DNA of 64,000 nt from Scolanthus callimorphus (lineage: Eukaryota; Cnidaria; Anthozoa; Actiniaria; Edwardsiidae), in assembly GCA_033964015.1 (NCBI GenBank), contig CM066919.1, forward strand, positions 16,657,646 to 16,721,645, read 5' to 3'. The notes beneath the pieces are model-generated. The model saw only the letters and a list, made by a program, of their open reading frames with translations, did not search any database and was not told the origin of the DNA. Of this stretch, positions 12,901-23,783 are shown in pieces. Position 1 is the stretch's first letter, and each line of letters starts with the position of its first letter. The position numbers and the translations under genes were made by a program.

Positions 12901-15900
12901 GACGTTAAAGAACCACGAGGACGTGGGAGCGCCCATCCTGACTAACATACTGTACACTCATCTACTACTTCTACAACTACTAACGGTTGTTCAAATGTTA
13001 TAAAAGGACTATGATGATGGAAAAAGGGAATAATTTAAATGCAGACCTTCGACACAACGAGTAGGAATTTATGCTGTGTTTGATTTATTAGTGCATCATA
13101 AAATTGTACTGTCAAGCTTTTTATATTCTTGATTTTGCACCAGTTTTGTAGCATGACTAGCCTGAATTTCCAGCCGTCTTTTCTCTCTATGCCCCTTATT
13201 CCTAAAAGGGCCCATTTAGTCTGGATGGGCTCACATAGAATAGCCGATCTAGAATGCCATTATTGGCTGTGCTTACTGACCTGGGTGGTGAATATCTGGT
13301 TGGAACTGACATCCCCATACTTGTGTCTTCCTGTCATCAGGGTTATTGTTAAGTGAATGCGTCTGGAGTAGGTGAGACACTACAAACTGGGCATCGGCTG
13401 GGTAGGGATCAGATATCTGAGGAACAAGAATTTTATCCTCTATCAAGACCTGTATCATAATACCAGTACTATTACCCACAGCCAATGTGAAGAGTTGCAG
13501 TGGGTGATTTACGAACTGTGACTTGTTGGGCCAATGGACAATTCCCATACATATAATTCCACAAAATTATTGGCAACTTATGCTTGAAAAGCAAAAAGAA
13601 GAAAAATGTTATCTATTACAAACTGACCTTCTTTTTCACTTCCTTTAAATTATCTTTTATTACTGGATAGTTCTTTTTACACTCCTCTACTAGTCTTGAA
13701 GTGTTGATAACTTCACCATTTTCTGTACCAAAATGCAAACACAACAGTTAAACTTAAAACTTAACTTGCACAACGACAATGAAAAAAGCAACGTGGGTAC
13801 AATACAATGAGGTGTACCAGGGGCATCAACTCTCCCAGTTTTGCCGGGAGTCTCAAGATTTTTTCCTTCATCTCCCAGGAAAAATTCAAGACGACTACCA
13901 TACATTTATTTCAAGGCGGTCTCCAGATTTTTGAAGTCCTGGGGTTGACTACCCTGCGAGCAGTCGGCCGTCGGCCTAAGAGAGGAGGAAACCACTTGCA
14001 GGGTTAGGGTTGACACCCCTGTTAATAACAGTGTGTGACGTCAGTGTGAACAGCACCATACCTGATAGTTTAGCTTTTTTCTTGCCCTGTCTTCCTCTTC
14101 TTTCTCTTTATTATCTATCTTCTTCTGAAAATATTGCTCCCCTAAAATAGACAACTAAAAACAAATGCCACAGTTTATTACTTGATATGATCACTATCTT
14201 ACCGGTAAGTACATCATAATTAATTGAAGCAAGATGCATGTACTGAGCCCTAGATGGAGAGGGGTCCAACGATCCCACCCACAAAAATACCAAATTTCAT
14301 ACAAGACAATAAGACTGTTGGACAGCCTTCCAGATGTTTCAAAGCCGAAACATACCGAAAATAGTAACTTAAAAAATCAAACCCTAAAAATATGTTGGAC
14401 CTCCCTTCATGTCAATGCTTGAGTTCCCTCTGGGGACACAGTTTGGCAGTCAGAAATGGAACATTATTTTTTTAATATCTCACCCTAAATTCTCTGTATT
14501 GCGCAAGGATTGGAGGCCCACAAGTGACTTCCATCTGCAAAAAAGCAACACTCGTGTTGGTACTCAGGGTGATGCTTCACAATTGACACAGTAGCCTTAC
14601 CATTGAGGGAACTGGAAATTCTGGAAGGGGAGAGTAAATTGAGCCGATTCTCCAGGGAGTCAAGATCTTGTTTTCCATACAAATACTACATTTTTCATTT
14701 GGAAATTCCAGGAGTGGATTAAATACATGTATTAGTCAAACCTCCAGTCCCACCTCCGATAGCTTTGCTATATCTGCAGTGCCAGGATATTGTTGTCTTA
14801 TTGTAAAACACAGGATAAAGTCTAAGTGGGAGGGGGTGACAGGGCAATGGGAGATTTTTTATTATGTTGATTTGATCACCTGACTACATGAAGATTTTGT
14901 TTAGATCATTCCTGTTATGGGAATCAGGTATCAGAGGACATTTCCTGGAAATAATTAGTCAGCAGAGAAAAGATAGTCACAAAGGTGCACCTTGAGTTTT
15001 TCTAGGTATTCTTGTTTTAGTTTAATTTCAGCTTCTTTGCCTTCAAACTCATTGAACTTCTTCTCAAAACTGCTTGTCCACACCTCTCCAACCTGTAAAA
15101 TAAAATACTCCTAATAGACCATGGTGCCCTCCTTGACACAGGCAAAAGAGATTGCTGCCTCATTTTGTAAAATACACTTAGGCAAAACAAAGGGAACAAC
15201 ATTCAAAACATTCAACTGACAACTGGTTAGCACAGTGGTAGAGTGCCAGGCTTCTATGCGGGAGGTTGGGGGTTCAAGCCCAGGCTGGACCAACACTCAG
15301 CGTCTTTTCTAAATCATTGAGGAATTGGCTCTAATATCTGCGAATGGTTAGACTTGCGTCTTCTCAGATAAGGACGTTAAACTGTAGGTCCTGTCTCTCA
15401 CATACACTACACTAACCAGAACCAAAGGGACCTCAAAGAACCACAAGGACCACTGGAAGTTGCCCAACCTCTGTGTCTACTAAATTATAACGATATATAA
15501 TATAAAACTAAATTATAATGGATATAATGATATAAACTAAATGTCTCATCTCAGTGACCAATTCGCCAATATGAGTCTGAGACCTTTAATTGTTAATCAA
15601 TAGTTTACCTTGACTACAAGTGTAATATCCAGTCTTGACACCGCCTCCCTCATCATTGACACATCCTGAAAATTACAACACATGGTTATAGAGGTCAGCA
15701 AATAAGAAAACAGCAGAGAGTAAATAAACAATCAAACACATGATGTAAAACATTGAGCAAAAACTGTTTTTTTGTTAAATCCTTATTGAGGGCACCAATC
15801 CACATTTTATCATTTAATATCATCTTATTAAAAACAATCTATTCAATTGTTCAAAGTTCCATCTGTGACATGGCATTCCCTTGTAATATCATTCTGTTCT

Positions 15901-18900
15901 TTATATATTTTCAACTCAACATGAGGGTCTCAGCTCACCTTTCCATCTAACAATTTTAGCAAAGGGCAAACAGCAACTAGCTTGTACTTGTCAGAAACCT
16001 GAAAATAATAATTAGTCAGGAATGATGATGTAAATTCAAATATTCAGTTAACAATATACCTACACTACTCCATAAAATATATAAATAAATGTTGATAATC
16101 ATGGATTTTCAGTGTAAAAGGTAATATCAGTTTCTCCACTGATTTTGGGTAGGGGTGTGCTGCCGAGGTCTCCAAGACATGACCTAATCAGAGACCAAAA
16201 ATCCTTGTATTTTTATACCCTACCATAGACTAAGGTTAGTCACCAGGGTGGTCCAGTTGGTAGCAATCAAAGTGGAATTGTTAATCATGTAAAGGTTTTA
16301 AAATTAACTGTCTTTTTCAAAAATACCTGTAAGGCACTGCAACTTTGATCAAAATTTGTTTGTTGGGTAGCCATAATGAAATACAATACCCTACCTCAGA
16401 GACCAAATAAGCAAAAAACAATTACCCTACAGCAGAACAAAAACCACCCTACAACTGTACAGGGCAGCACATGCCTGTATACCAAATATGATGGAGTACC
16501 CCCCAGGCCCTGACTCTTCAAGCAAATCAAGTTGTACCATGCCACATACTGTGGTCTGGTAAAGTATACTGTGACATGCTGTACCTCAATTTTGGGATTA
16601 TTGGTGATGTTAAGATCACTCAAGTTAGGAAACGCTGTAAAGCCATTCAATGTTGTCAGCTGATTGTTGGCCAGATTGAGTTTGACCAGGGATGGCAGAA
16701 AGACATCCTTCAAGTCAAGACTTTGGAAGTTGTTATTGGACAGATCGAGTTCTTCTATGCTGCTTAACTGCTGGAAAAGCTCAGGGCTGATGTAATCCAA
16801 ACTTTTGTCGGATAAACTAGAAAGGGAAACAAACATTGATCATTAGTTATCAAGCCCACCCTTTTGGCAACTTCCTCAGGAAGAGACTAACTGCGTAGAG
16901 AGGGTCCACAATAAACCCTTATCACGTTAATGTCTTATAGTTATCAGGAGCCAAGCGAATCCATAAATCAAATTAGCACCATCAGTATTAGAAAAGCTGC
17001 AAAGTTTGGGAAGAATTACTCGAAAACTGGCTGAGATATGAATTTTGAAAGGTTAGCTTTCTGGCCTATTTTTTACAAAGAAATGTATGGGAAAAAACAT
17101 CAAAACGAGGCTTGTAGTGCTTCGATGCGCTACCACCATACATCTTTATTGTGAAAATCATCATTTTAGAAAAATCATATCTTAGTCAGTATTCAACCAA
17201 TCTTCACCAAACTTTGCATTTTACTAATACGGATGTGCTGAATTGAATACCAGACTTCGTTTCCTGATAACTATAAGATATCATTCAGCCATATTAGCGT
17301 GATAAGGGTCTTTAGGGTTTTTAGCGTGATAAGGGTCTTTATATGAAAAGGACCGAAACATCCCGTACGAAAATTCCGACCGAGACAACAGCGAAATTCC
17401 AGCCAGACTTTAGAGCGAGACACAGCATGTCACGGCGAGACGAAACTCTGGCTGACACGAGCGAGACAAAATGGACGAAAAAAGAACGAGAATGGAGCGA
17501 GACATTGTCACGCCGTGACATTTGGACCGCTTGTCTCGTTGAGATTCTGCTGCTCGATTTTCGTCCACAATCGCGTCGCGTGACCGCTATAAATAGTCGA
17601 TCACATTTAGTTGCAAAACACTTCGAAAGCACAAGCGGATAATAGCAACACAATGCATAGAAATCTGACATACCCGGTAAAATACATTATGAACTGCGAA
17701 ACTTGACAAAAATACCTCACATAATAAACTGTGAAACTCGGCTAAAACACTTCGCATAACAAACTACGAAACTCAGCAAAAACACTTCACAATATACACT
17801 GCGAAACCTGGCAAAACACTTCAAAATATACACTGCGAAACCCGGCAAAACACTTCACATTATTAACTGCGAAACTCGGCAAAAACACTTCACAATATAC
17901 ACTGCGAAACCTGGCAAAACACTTCACAATATACACTGCGAAACTCGGCAAACAATTCACATTATTAACTGCGAAACTCGGCAAAATACTTTACATTATC
18001 AACTGCGCACTTGGCAAAATGCTTTTGCACTAAACTGCGAAGCTCCACGAAAATGCTTCACTATAAAACTCCACGGAGGAAACGCTTCGCTATATATTTC
18101 TAGAGTTTCTTGGATATATTTGGAATATAAAGTGTCCACCATTGCAGTCGCAAAATGGGTTTAGAGTTATAAGTTCACTTATCAGTTCATTCCATTTCGG
18201 GTGGCTTGCGCTTTTTCCTTCTTGCGAGTATCAGTATCTGACCTTTCCGGGGGTGTTTGTTCCCAGGTTTGTTCGCAATGCAGACCGCAGATAACAGATA
18301 TCTAAAAGAGAAACATATAATATTTAGTTCAACTCATGAGGTCCGAGTCAGAAAGGCTGAGCACATTCTAATAATCTGAGAAAGGTGATGATCATTCAGT
18401 TAACACTAATATAAACTCACTTACTTTGTGCTCGAACATGAGAGAGGATGACGCGATACCGCCACTGAATTCAGCGTGTCCCCAGTTCACGGTGAGTGCA
18501 CATTACAAAGTGTAGTTCCTGAACTTTACCACAGATTTTTGGTAAAACACCGACACTGTTGTCCTTTGGGAAATAGACACAACGATAGCCTGCACAAAAA
18601 TTGTCAAGATACTTTAACCGCTCACCAGATCAGAGTAGGACGAGTAGCATTTCAACGGAAAGCAATTCGACTCCCCGCCTTTCGAATTGAATTGTGTGTA
18701 TAGGGTTACCCGATCAATGTGGCCAATCAGTGAGCGCGTCTACGATGACAAATATGATGAACACGTTCTGCTTGTCAGAATGCTATCAGAAGGTGCATTC
18801 CTTCTACTTTTAGTATTCAGATTAATCGAAGAAAAGAAAAGCGAGATCAACATGAGGAGGAAATCAAGTGAGGTTGACAAGCGGCGGAGAATCACGTTTT

Positions 18901-21900
18901 CAAAACCCGATATATCGAGCTGGAAAGATTCGGAAGTGTCTTTAGAGAAAGGTTTTTGCACAGAAATTAAGATCAGAACCAGAAACAACCGTTGAGACGC
19001 CTCAGGATAGAATCTGAAAATGATCAGCTAACAGTTAGTGTCGACGAATTTGAAGTAGAACTGGATTTGATGTGTGCTGAGACTTTGTCTTGCCGTGTCG
19101 CGGTGGATTCCCGCTTGAAATACCGGCGCAACAGAGAGAGACATTTGTCTTGCCCATAGATAGAAATCTCCTTAACGTGTGCCTTGCTGTGTCACGCTCT
19201 GTTTGGTTGGAATCTCGCCGATAAAGGAGCAAGAAAAAAGTCTTGCTCGCCTCATGAGGCGAGACAAATTAGATGGCTCGCTGTGTCTCGCTCTAAATCT
19301 CGCTCATATCTCGTTTTCTGGCCTGAATTTCGCTGGAATTTGGTCGTGTCAGGCTGTAAATTTTCGTACGGGATATGTAGTGGGATGTGGGACAATATGG
19401 GATTCAGATGTCTGTTGGGTACAGGAATTACAATGAAGTACAGGATCTAAGACCTTGGCATATGACCTTCATTATAGATATCTTTTTGTTATAAAGAAAC
19501 TTGATGCTTTCACTATGAAGTGAGAAGGATGTTACAGTGTACCAGGTGTCAGGCATGCTTGCAATGGACGATTCCAGCTATAAATGTGCATGCTCTTCTT
19601 TTTTCGGATGCCCAAGCTGAGTCCCATAACTACCAGAATGCAGGTGCATGCTTTTTAACAGTTTGTTTCTACAAATGTCCCACATCTACCAAAATACAGC
19701 GTGTGTGTGTATTATAGCTGTAATTGTCCATTATAGCTGTAATAGACCATTGATCGATTAAAGTTTGGTTAGGTTCAGCCTTAAAAAAATTGGATTCACC
19801 CCGAAAAACAACAGGCAAAAAATTCTGTATTCAAACTCAGATTTCAGCAATCAAACAATGTGCACTTCCAGAAAAAAAATCCATACCCCTACCACAGAGG
19901 GAATTTGTTAAGAGGCCTCCCCCACCCCCTGGAATTTCCAATTCAGGGGGTGACTTTTGACCTCCCCTACCCCTGGAATTTCTGACCGTGGAAAAAAAGT
20001 CCCCACCCCCTCTGGAAATATACTACTGTTTCTAAAATTGGCTTCCACACAGTTTGAAGAAACGTGTTGGGATAACTTATTATTATTTTTTAGTACCATC
20101 TGTCACTGTTTATACACTTTCTGAGCATAACATGGTAAAACCAAGTCTGAAACCAAGTGTAACCTCGTTTATCATAAAAAGAGCTGACAAAAAGAAAGGT
20201 TATAGGAAAGGAAATCGATAAGAAAGAAAATCGGTGAAACAGTTCACCGATACTTTAGCGTCTTTTATTGTTGATTAACGAGGGCATGAATTCAACCTGC
20301 GGTAAACTACCTTTTTTGCGTGCAAGTGGATAGACGTTTCTCTTGCTTTGAAGACGTTCACAAAACAAGCGCCTGCTAGCATGGCAGACGTGCACATTAA
20401 ATCATGTCCCAAAAATTGTGTAAAGCAGTTGACTGTTAATTTTAATCACCATTGGAAAAAAAACTGTTTACACTGATAACAATTTGGAACTACCATTCGA
20501 GTTATGTTTTGGCATCTTGCCGAAGGCACAAATTCAAACCTATTCAAAGTTTTTTATTTATTTATTACCAGATAAGTCTTCGTTCTTAAAGAACATTATA
20601 GACTGCGTTAGAAGTCTACAAAATTTACGAAAGGAGAAAGCTTACCTATAGTACTTTTTACTAGTATTGTTATTTCATAGTTATTGTGTTTTATTACAAG
20701 TAAAGAAAACCGGCGAGACATTTCTCTGATACTTTAGCATCTTGTTGCTAATCTATTATAACTCCTAAGTTTGTTTAAAAAAACTCGAAGTTTTCTCGCT
20801 CTCTTTGTAAATAAACCCCATGATACAAGTTTGTAACAAGTACAAGTTTGTAACTCGACACCAAAACAATTTTTCTTGCTAGCAGTCTATTGATCTGCGC
20901 CTTCTGTTTTGGTATCCCTGTGCCATAGGTAATCAGGCTCGGTTACACGGATACATGAACGATCTCGAGTTCGCTCTTTATGAAGGCTTTTCTTTCAAGA
21001 AATGTGGTCTAAAATGCAGCCTTGTAAGATTTCTCGCATGTTTAAAGACAGTTTTGACGAATTAACTTCTTTGTCATTGCAAAGCCCTGAGGGGAAAAAG
21101 TTATTTCCGACAATGTTGAATGGCAAAAACCAAACAACAATCTGAAGGTAAAACGACCCTCTGGAAATTTTTTCCCATCAGCCATCCCCCTACCCCCTGG
21201 AATTTCCAATTCCCTCCGTGGTGGGGGTATGGACTTTTTCTAGAAATGCACAATATTGAACTATTCATTAACCAATGATTGGACAAATGCATCCTTAACA
21301 AACAAAAATAAACATAATCTAGCTAATGCACCTATCAATGTTTTGCCCCAGGGTGGGGGGGGGGGGGGGGGGGGGCAACCCCACAGGAATTTGACATTTT
21401 TAGCTTTTGAAATGTCAATTTCCCCACCCTTGGAGCTCCATTAAGGATCAAACTCCCGCCCCTGGGGATCCCAGACCAGTGTAAAGGCGTTCATAGATAC
21501 AAACATCAAGAAGCTCTTACCTTTCATTCTGCATTGGCATACCTGCCAACCTTGCACAAGTGAAAACCGGGAGATAGGGGAAAGTGTTGTCATAACCTCG
21601 TCTCACCCACCCCCCACCCCCCACCCCCACCACCAAAAAAAAAAACGTTGCTCACTTAAAATCTTTAGGTTTTAATGCAGAAATTGACTGAGCGAGTTGA
21701 TTTCCCGGGAGATATACGGTGAAAACCGGGAGAGTTGGCAGGTATGCATCGGTTCTCCACAAGAAAAGCCGAGGAAAATGCAGAAATCTTGTCTCCAGGT
21801 GGTTTCTGGGTATTTTCCAATGGCGGAAAGCTAGTTCCCAGGACTTTCCAAGATGGCAATCGAGTCAAATTTCCCACCCTGGCGACTGCTGTAGATGTCA

Positions 21901-23418
21901 AAATCACAACCCTCGGAGAGCCTTAAAAAGTCAAATTCCCCTGGGTTCCCCCCCCACCCTGGGGCAAAACATTGATAGGTGCATAATCAATCATTTGATT
22001 AACTTGAGTTCAATTGAGTATGGCAATTGAGTTTACAATGCTCTTGTTTGATTGCTTTATCACTGTAAATCATTCAAGCAATTGAACTTTGGTTTTGTTT
22101 AAAATGAGTATTTTATGGTATGTACTATATAAGTTCATCAACCTATGATGGCCGTTAAGTTATTTTAAATGGAGGGTCTGCTCTATTATCATATTTTGAT
22201 AGTAAATACAAAATATAATATGTTATTTTGAGTAGCCCAGGTTTGAATTACGCTCCAATGCTCACAAGACAAAAGCTTCAAATTGAGGCTCTCCCCAAGT
22301 TTTAATACTGTTATGAAATGCAAATGACAGTTAGGTAGTAATTGAACAATGAACATGGAATGTTACGTTAGGTAGTAATTGAACAATGAACTTGGAATGT
22401 TAAGTTAATTAAGGAATATGAATGTTATGTAACAATGAATAAGCATGTAATAGTTGAACAATTACAGTTTTGTAATTATTCAAGAATGAGCAGCTATAAG
22501 TTGGAGGAACGAATTAATAAACAGAAGAGGAAAACAGTGACTCAGAGCTCTGGAGTTGTGTTGGTTTGGTTCTGCGTGACAGGGTTGTTTGGGCTGGCGA
22601 GAGTCGTCGTTTCTCTTTATTTTATCTTTCAGGTTTGACCCAGGGCGTAACAATACATTTACAGTAATTTCAGAAGAGAGCTTTGACTTGAGATTATTGT
22701 TCGTAGGCATTGGAGCATAATTCAAACATGGCTATCAGTTCATCAAACAGCTATCAGTTAGCAACCCAGTACATAGATTAGTTAAAGAGAGAATTCAACC
22801 ATCCTCTGGTCATTACAAACTCCGTGGCCCACTCATCCCACACATTAAGCCCTGCAACATCAACAGGTTCAGGGATTTATCACGAACAGTTACGCTGGGG
22901 AAATAGCTAGGGACTAAGACTAAGCCTCATGATTAATCAATAATGTAATTGTAGATTTATCAGCCTATTATGTATTCATTAGCCTGTAATGTAATATTAA
23001 CTGTTTGCTGACCGTATCTGTAATTCAGCTTCGGCTGCAAGAGATACATTAAACATATCTATCTATCTATCTATCTATCTATGGCCTATTGCAAAGCTTC
23101 ACTGGAGGATTTACCGACATGTCGTGGGTTACCTGTGGTGACAATGACTGTCACTGACAACTTAACAGCCATGTTGGCATTCAAAACATTTTACAGCCCT
23201 CTTGCTTATAAAGGCGACAATTTGAATCGGATTTCATTCCATTCAATCTGTTATAATGATATATTTCCGTTCTCAGCGCACAACGAGGAAAGAAAAAGTC
23301 CAAACAAAGGAAAACAGCTGAAAGAGACTTCTCACCTGAGCTGTTGAATGTTTGAGAGATCGTCGGTTTTGGAAATGGTGCGAACTCTTTCGACTGTTAG
23401 CGTCGATTCCTCGGCCAT
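6912..23418 (-). CDS. LRWD1: LRWD1/ORCA: LRR and WD40 protein of the origin recognition complex
   Basis: LRWD1 binds ORC and stabilises it on chromatin, linked to heterochromatin and replication licensing (vertebrate knowledge). Thirteen coding exons, in transcript order: 23418-23336, 16816-16585, 15998-15939, 15665-15609, 15092-14991, 14124-14062, 13722-13628, 13449-13281, 12645-12268, 11336-11196, 10568-10486, 10245-10184, 7026-6912. All have GT/AG borders. Exons 1-5 encode the N-terminus and leucine-rich repeats (LDLSNNNF, LNLANNQL, LNITNNP); exons 5-7 are charged and coiled-coil-like; exons 8-13 are WD40 (QVWGCQFQP, ATCGG, VTLWDV, GTICVW, EGCVWLYDI). Order and motifs match human LRWD1 (647 aa). 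Problems: exon 9 has a one-base frame break at 12485-12487 (T-run on plus, A-run in the mRNA); phases do not join between exons 6-7 and 12-13, so at least one exon is missed or lost in each gap; the C-terminal exon is not found. Confidence 0.92.
7120..7400. mobile_element. hAT-like remnant with repeated GTCGCCA words
   Basis: The word AGTCGCCA recurs about eight times in both orientations, and the right edge reads TGTCGAGCCCTG, the inverse of a CAGGGCTCGACA terminus typical of hAT ends. A matching left terminus was not found, so the element is truncated or eroded. It lies in the LRWD1 intron between exons 12 and 13. Confidence 0.45.
7678..9742. mobile_element. 2,065-bp element with perfect 24-bp TIRs and subterminal TTTTTGCC clusters
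   Basis: The first 24 bases (7678-7701) are the exact reverse complement of the last 24 (9719-9742), beginning GCCTCGCGCACGATG. The element is flanked on both sides by CTGCTG (7672-7677 and 9743-9748), a perfect 6-bp target-site duplication. Clusters of TTTTTGCC-like words lie near the left end (8100-8290) and of the inverse GGCAAAAA near the right end (9295-9475), with further clusters at 8645-8725 and 8875-8935. No open frame is longer than about 90 codons, so it is non-autonomous. The superfamily is not determined. It sits in the LRWD1 intron between exons 12 and 13. Confidence 0.8.
9753..10025. repeat. Tandem repeat, ~57-68 bp unit, four to five copies
   Basis: Units share AACACTATCACGCGGTGAGC, ACGTGACAAGTTTCTTTGTA and AACCAAACCAAG, with small length changes at the AAGCCAA spacer. 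The array starts immediately outside the right end of the 2,065-bp element. Confidence 0.9.
10922..11140. mobile_element. 219-bp palindromic MITE with poly-G core
   Basis: TGTGTGGTTCCAGAAAATAT on the left is matched in inverse by ATAATTTCTGGAACCACACA on the right. Between them are CCATACC/GGTATGG, GGAATTTCC words and a G run of about 24 bases. The flanks ATTATATA and ATTATGAA suggest an eroded 8-bp duplication. Related fragments occur near 19861, 21126 and 34156. It lies in the LRWD1 intron between exons 10 and 11. Confidence 0.65.
12727..12960 (+). mobile_element. tRNA-derived SINE, diverged copy
   Basis: Same family as the copy at 15217. The A-box-like GGTAAGCGCAGTGATAGAGC is present, box B is degraded, and the body shares CTGCAAATGGTTAGACC, TCTCACATGCACTAC and AAAGAACCAC. 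It is antisense to LRWD1, in the intron between exons 8 and 9. Confidence 0.65.
13818..14021. mobile_element. hAT-like MITE, 204 bp
   Basis: The ends read CAGGGGCATCAACTC and GGGTTGACACCCCTG, inverted with a few mismatches and with the CAGGGG terminus common among hAT elements. No clear duplication of the flanks. It occupies the intron between LRWD1 exons 6 and 7, the place where the exon phases fail to join. Confidence 0.5.
15217..15478 (+). mobile_element. tRNA-derived SINE
   Basis: The head carries both internal RNA polymerase III promoter boxes: box A TGGTTAGCACAGTGG at 15224-15238 and box B GGTTCAAGCCC at 15271-15281, spaced as in a tRNA. A ~190-bp tRNA-unrelated body follows, with CTGCGAATGGTTAGAC, GGACGTTAAACTGTAGGTCC and TCAAAGAACCACAAGGACC. 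It lies antisense in the LRWD1 intron between exons 4 and 5. Confidence 0.75.
16916..17308. mobile_element. Inverted-repeat element, ~393 bp
   Basis: CCCTTATCACGTTAATGTC at the left is the imperfect inverse of ATATTAGCGTGATAAGGG at the right. The match continues with CTTATAGTTATCAGGA against TCCTGATAACTATAAG. A short direct repeat of the right tip (TTAGCGTGATAAGGGTCTTT) follows at 17319-17340. Confidence 0.6.
17360..19374. mobile_element. ~2-kb element with ATCCCGTACGAAAATT ends and GAGAC-rich arms
   Basis: ATCCCGTACGAAAATT (17360-17375) is exactly inverted at 19359-19374. Both subterminal zones are rich in GAGCGAGACA-type words (inverse TGTCTCGCTC on the right), giving a long imperfect terminal inverted repeat. 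The left half contains a ~40-bp tandem array. No transposase-like frame is present. It lies inside LRWD1 intron 1. Target-site duplication not resolved. Confidence 0.65.
17690..18060. repeat. ~36-40 bp tandem repeat inside the ATCCCGTACG element
   Basis: About nine degenerate units around AACTGCGAAACTCGGCAAAA and CACTTCACATTAT, with alternating AATATACACTGCG and TATTAACTGCG forms. Confidence 0.85.
19375..21325. other. LRWD1 intron 1 filler with MITE fragments
   Basis: No exon recognised. 19861-20035 and 21126-21252 contain fragments of the GGAATTTCC/CCATACC family also seen at 10922 (for example GGGTATGGACTTTTTCTAG near 21228). The remainder is AT-rich unassigned sequence. Confidence 0.4.
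21326..21984. mobile_element. ~660-bp inverted-repeat element with a nested MITE
   Basis: ATGCACCTATCAATGTTTTG and the following CCCCAGGGTGGGG on the left are the inverse of the right end (CCCCACCCTGGGG then CAAAACATTGATAGGTGCAT). A G run of about 20 bases lies just inside the left end. A separate 208-bp element is inserted in the middle. Located in LRWD1 intron 1. Confidence 0.7.
21538..21745. mobile_element. 208-bp MITE nested in the previous element
   Basis: The ends read CATACCTGCCAAC and GTTGGCAGGTAT, with AAAACCGGGAGATA-like words repeated inward on both sides. The flanks GCATTGG (21531-21537) and GCATCGG (21746-21752) form a 7-bp target-site duplication with one mismatch, so the insertion is younger than its host element. 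Confidence 0.65.
21985..23335. other. LRWD1 intron 1 remainder with retroelement-like tail
   Basis: 22328-22410 holds a ~44-bp direct duplication around TTAGGTAGTAATTGAACAATG. The segment ending at 23083 finishes with GCAAGAGATACATTAAAC followed by (ATCT)n at about 23056-23082, the layout of a non-LTR retroelement 3' end. No reverse transcriptase frame is left. Confidence 0.4.
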
Positions 23419-23783
23419 TTTAGTTGCTTGGAGAGACTTTCCCTCGAGGAAGGTTCTGGTAGATTTTAAAACTCACATTTAGGTTGGTTTCAGTGAAAGA
23501 TTGTGGAATTTTCGAAGTAAACAATCGCTGCATTTGACCGACTCAACCACACGTGTGCGAATGTGTCCTACAAACTGTACAAAACTGGCTATCGAAAGTC
23601 TTTCAATCTAACAAGCTACTCTATTGGCTAGAACTTCTGAAACATAGACCAATCAAAGTAGCTGTAAGAAAGTATAGTCGCGAAATACAGATATTACGCT
23701 AATTTTGATTGGTCATTGACTGCCGCTGGGGTGCCCGACCTATCAGATTGCTCGACAGAAAGTTTACCGAATACTAAAAGAAA
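23419..23783. promoter_or_regulatory. Bidirectional promoter between LRWD1 and ALKBH4
   Basis: Only 365 bp separate the two divergent start codons. The segment holds three CCAAT/ATTGG boxes (23633-23637, 23649-23653, 23708-23712) and CACACGTGTG near 23552, with no TATA box at a usual distance. CCAAT-rich, TATA-less DNA is typical of bidirectional housekeeping promoters. Transcription starts were not observed. Confidence 0.6.

Noticed and set aside
14485..14682. 65-codon minus frame as an additional LRWD1 exon
   Set aside because: It does not match LRWD1, splice borders do not give an open join, and the segment shares GGAATTTCC-type words with MITEs.
12727..15292. Functional tRNA genes at the A-box-like sequences
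   Set aside because: The sequences cannot form a full cloverleaf with an anticodon arm and continue into a shared SINE body, so they are SINE heads.
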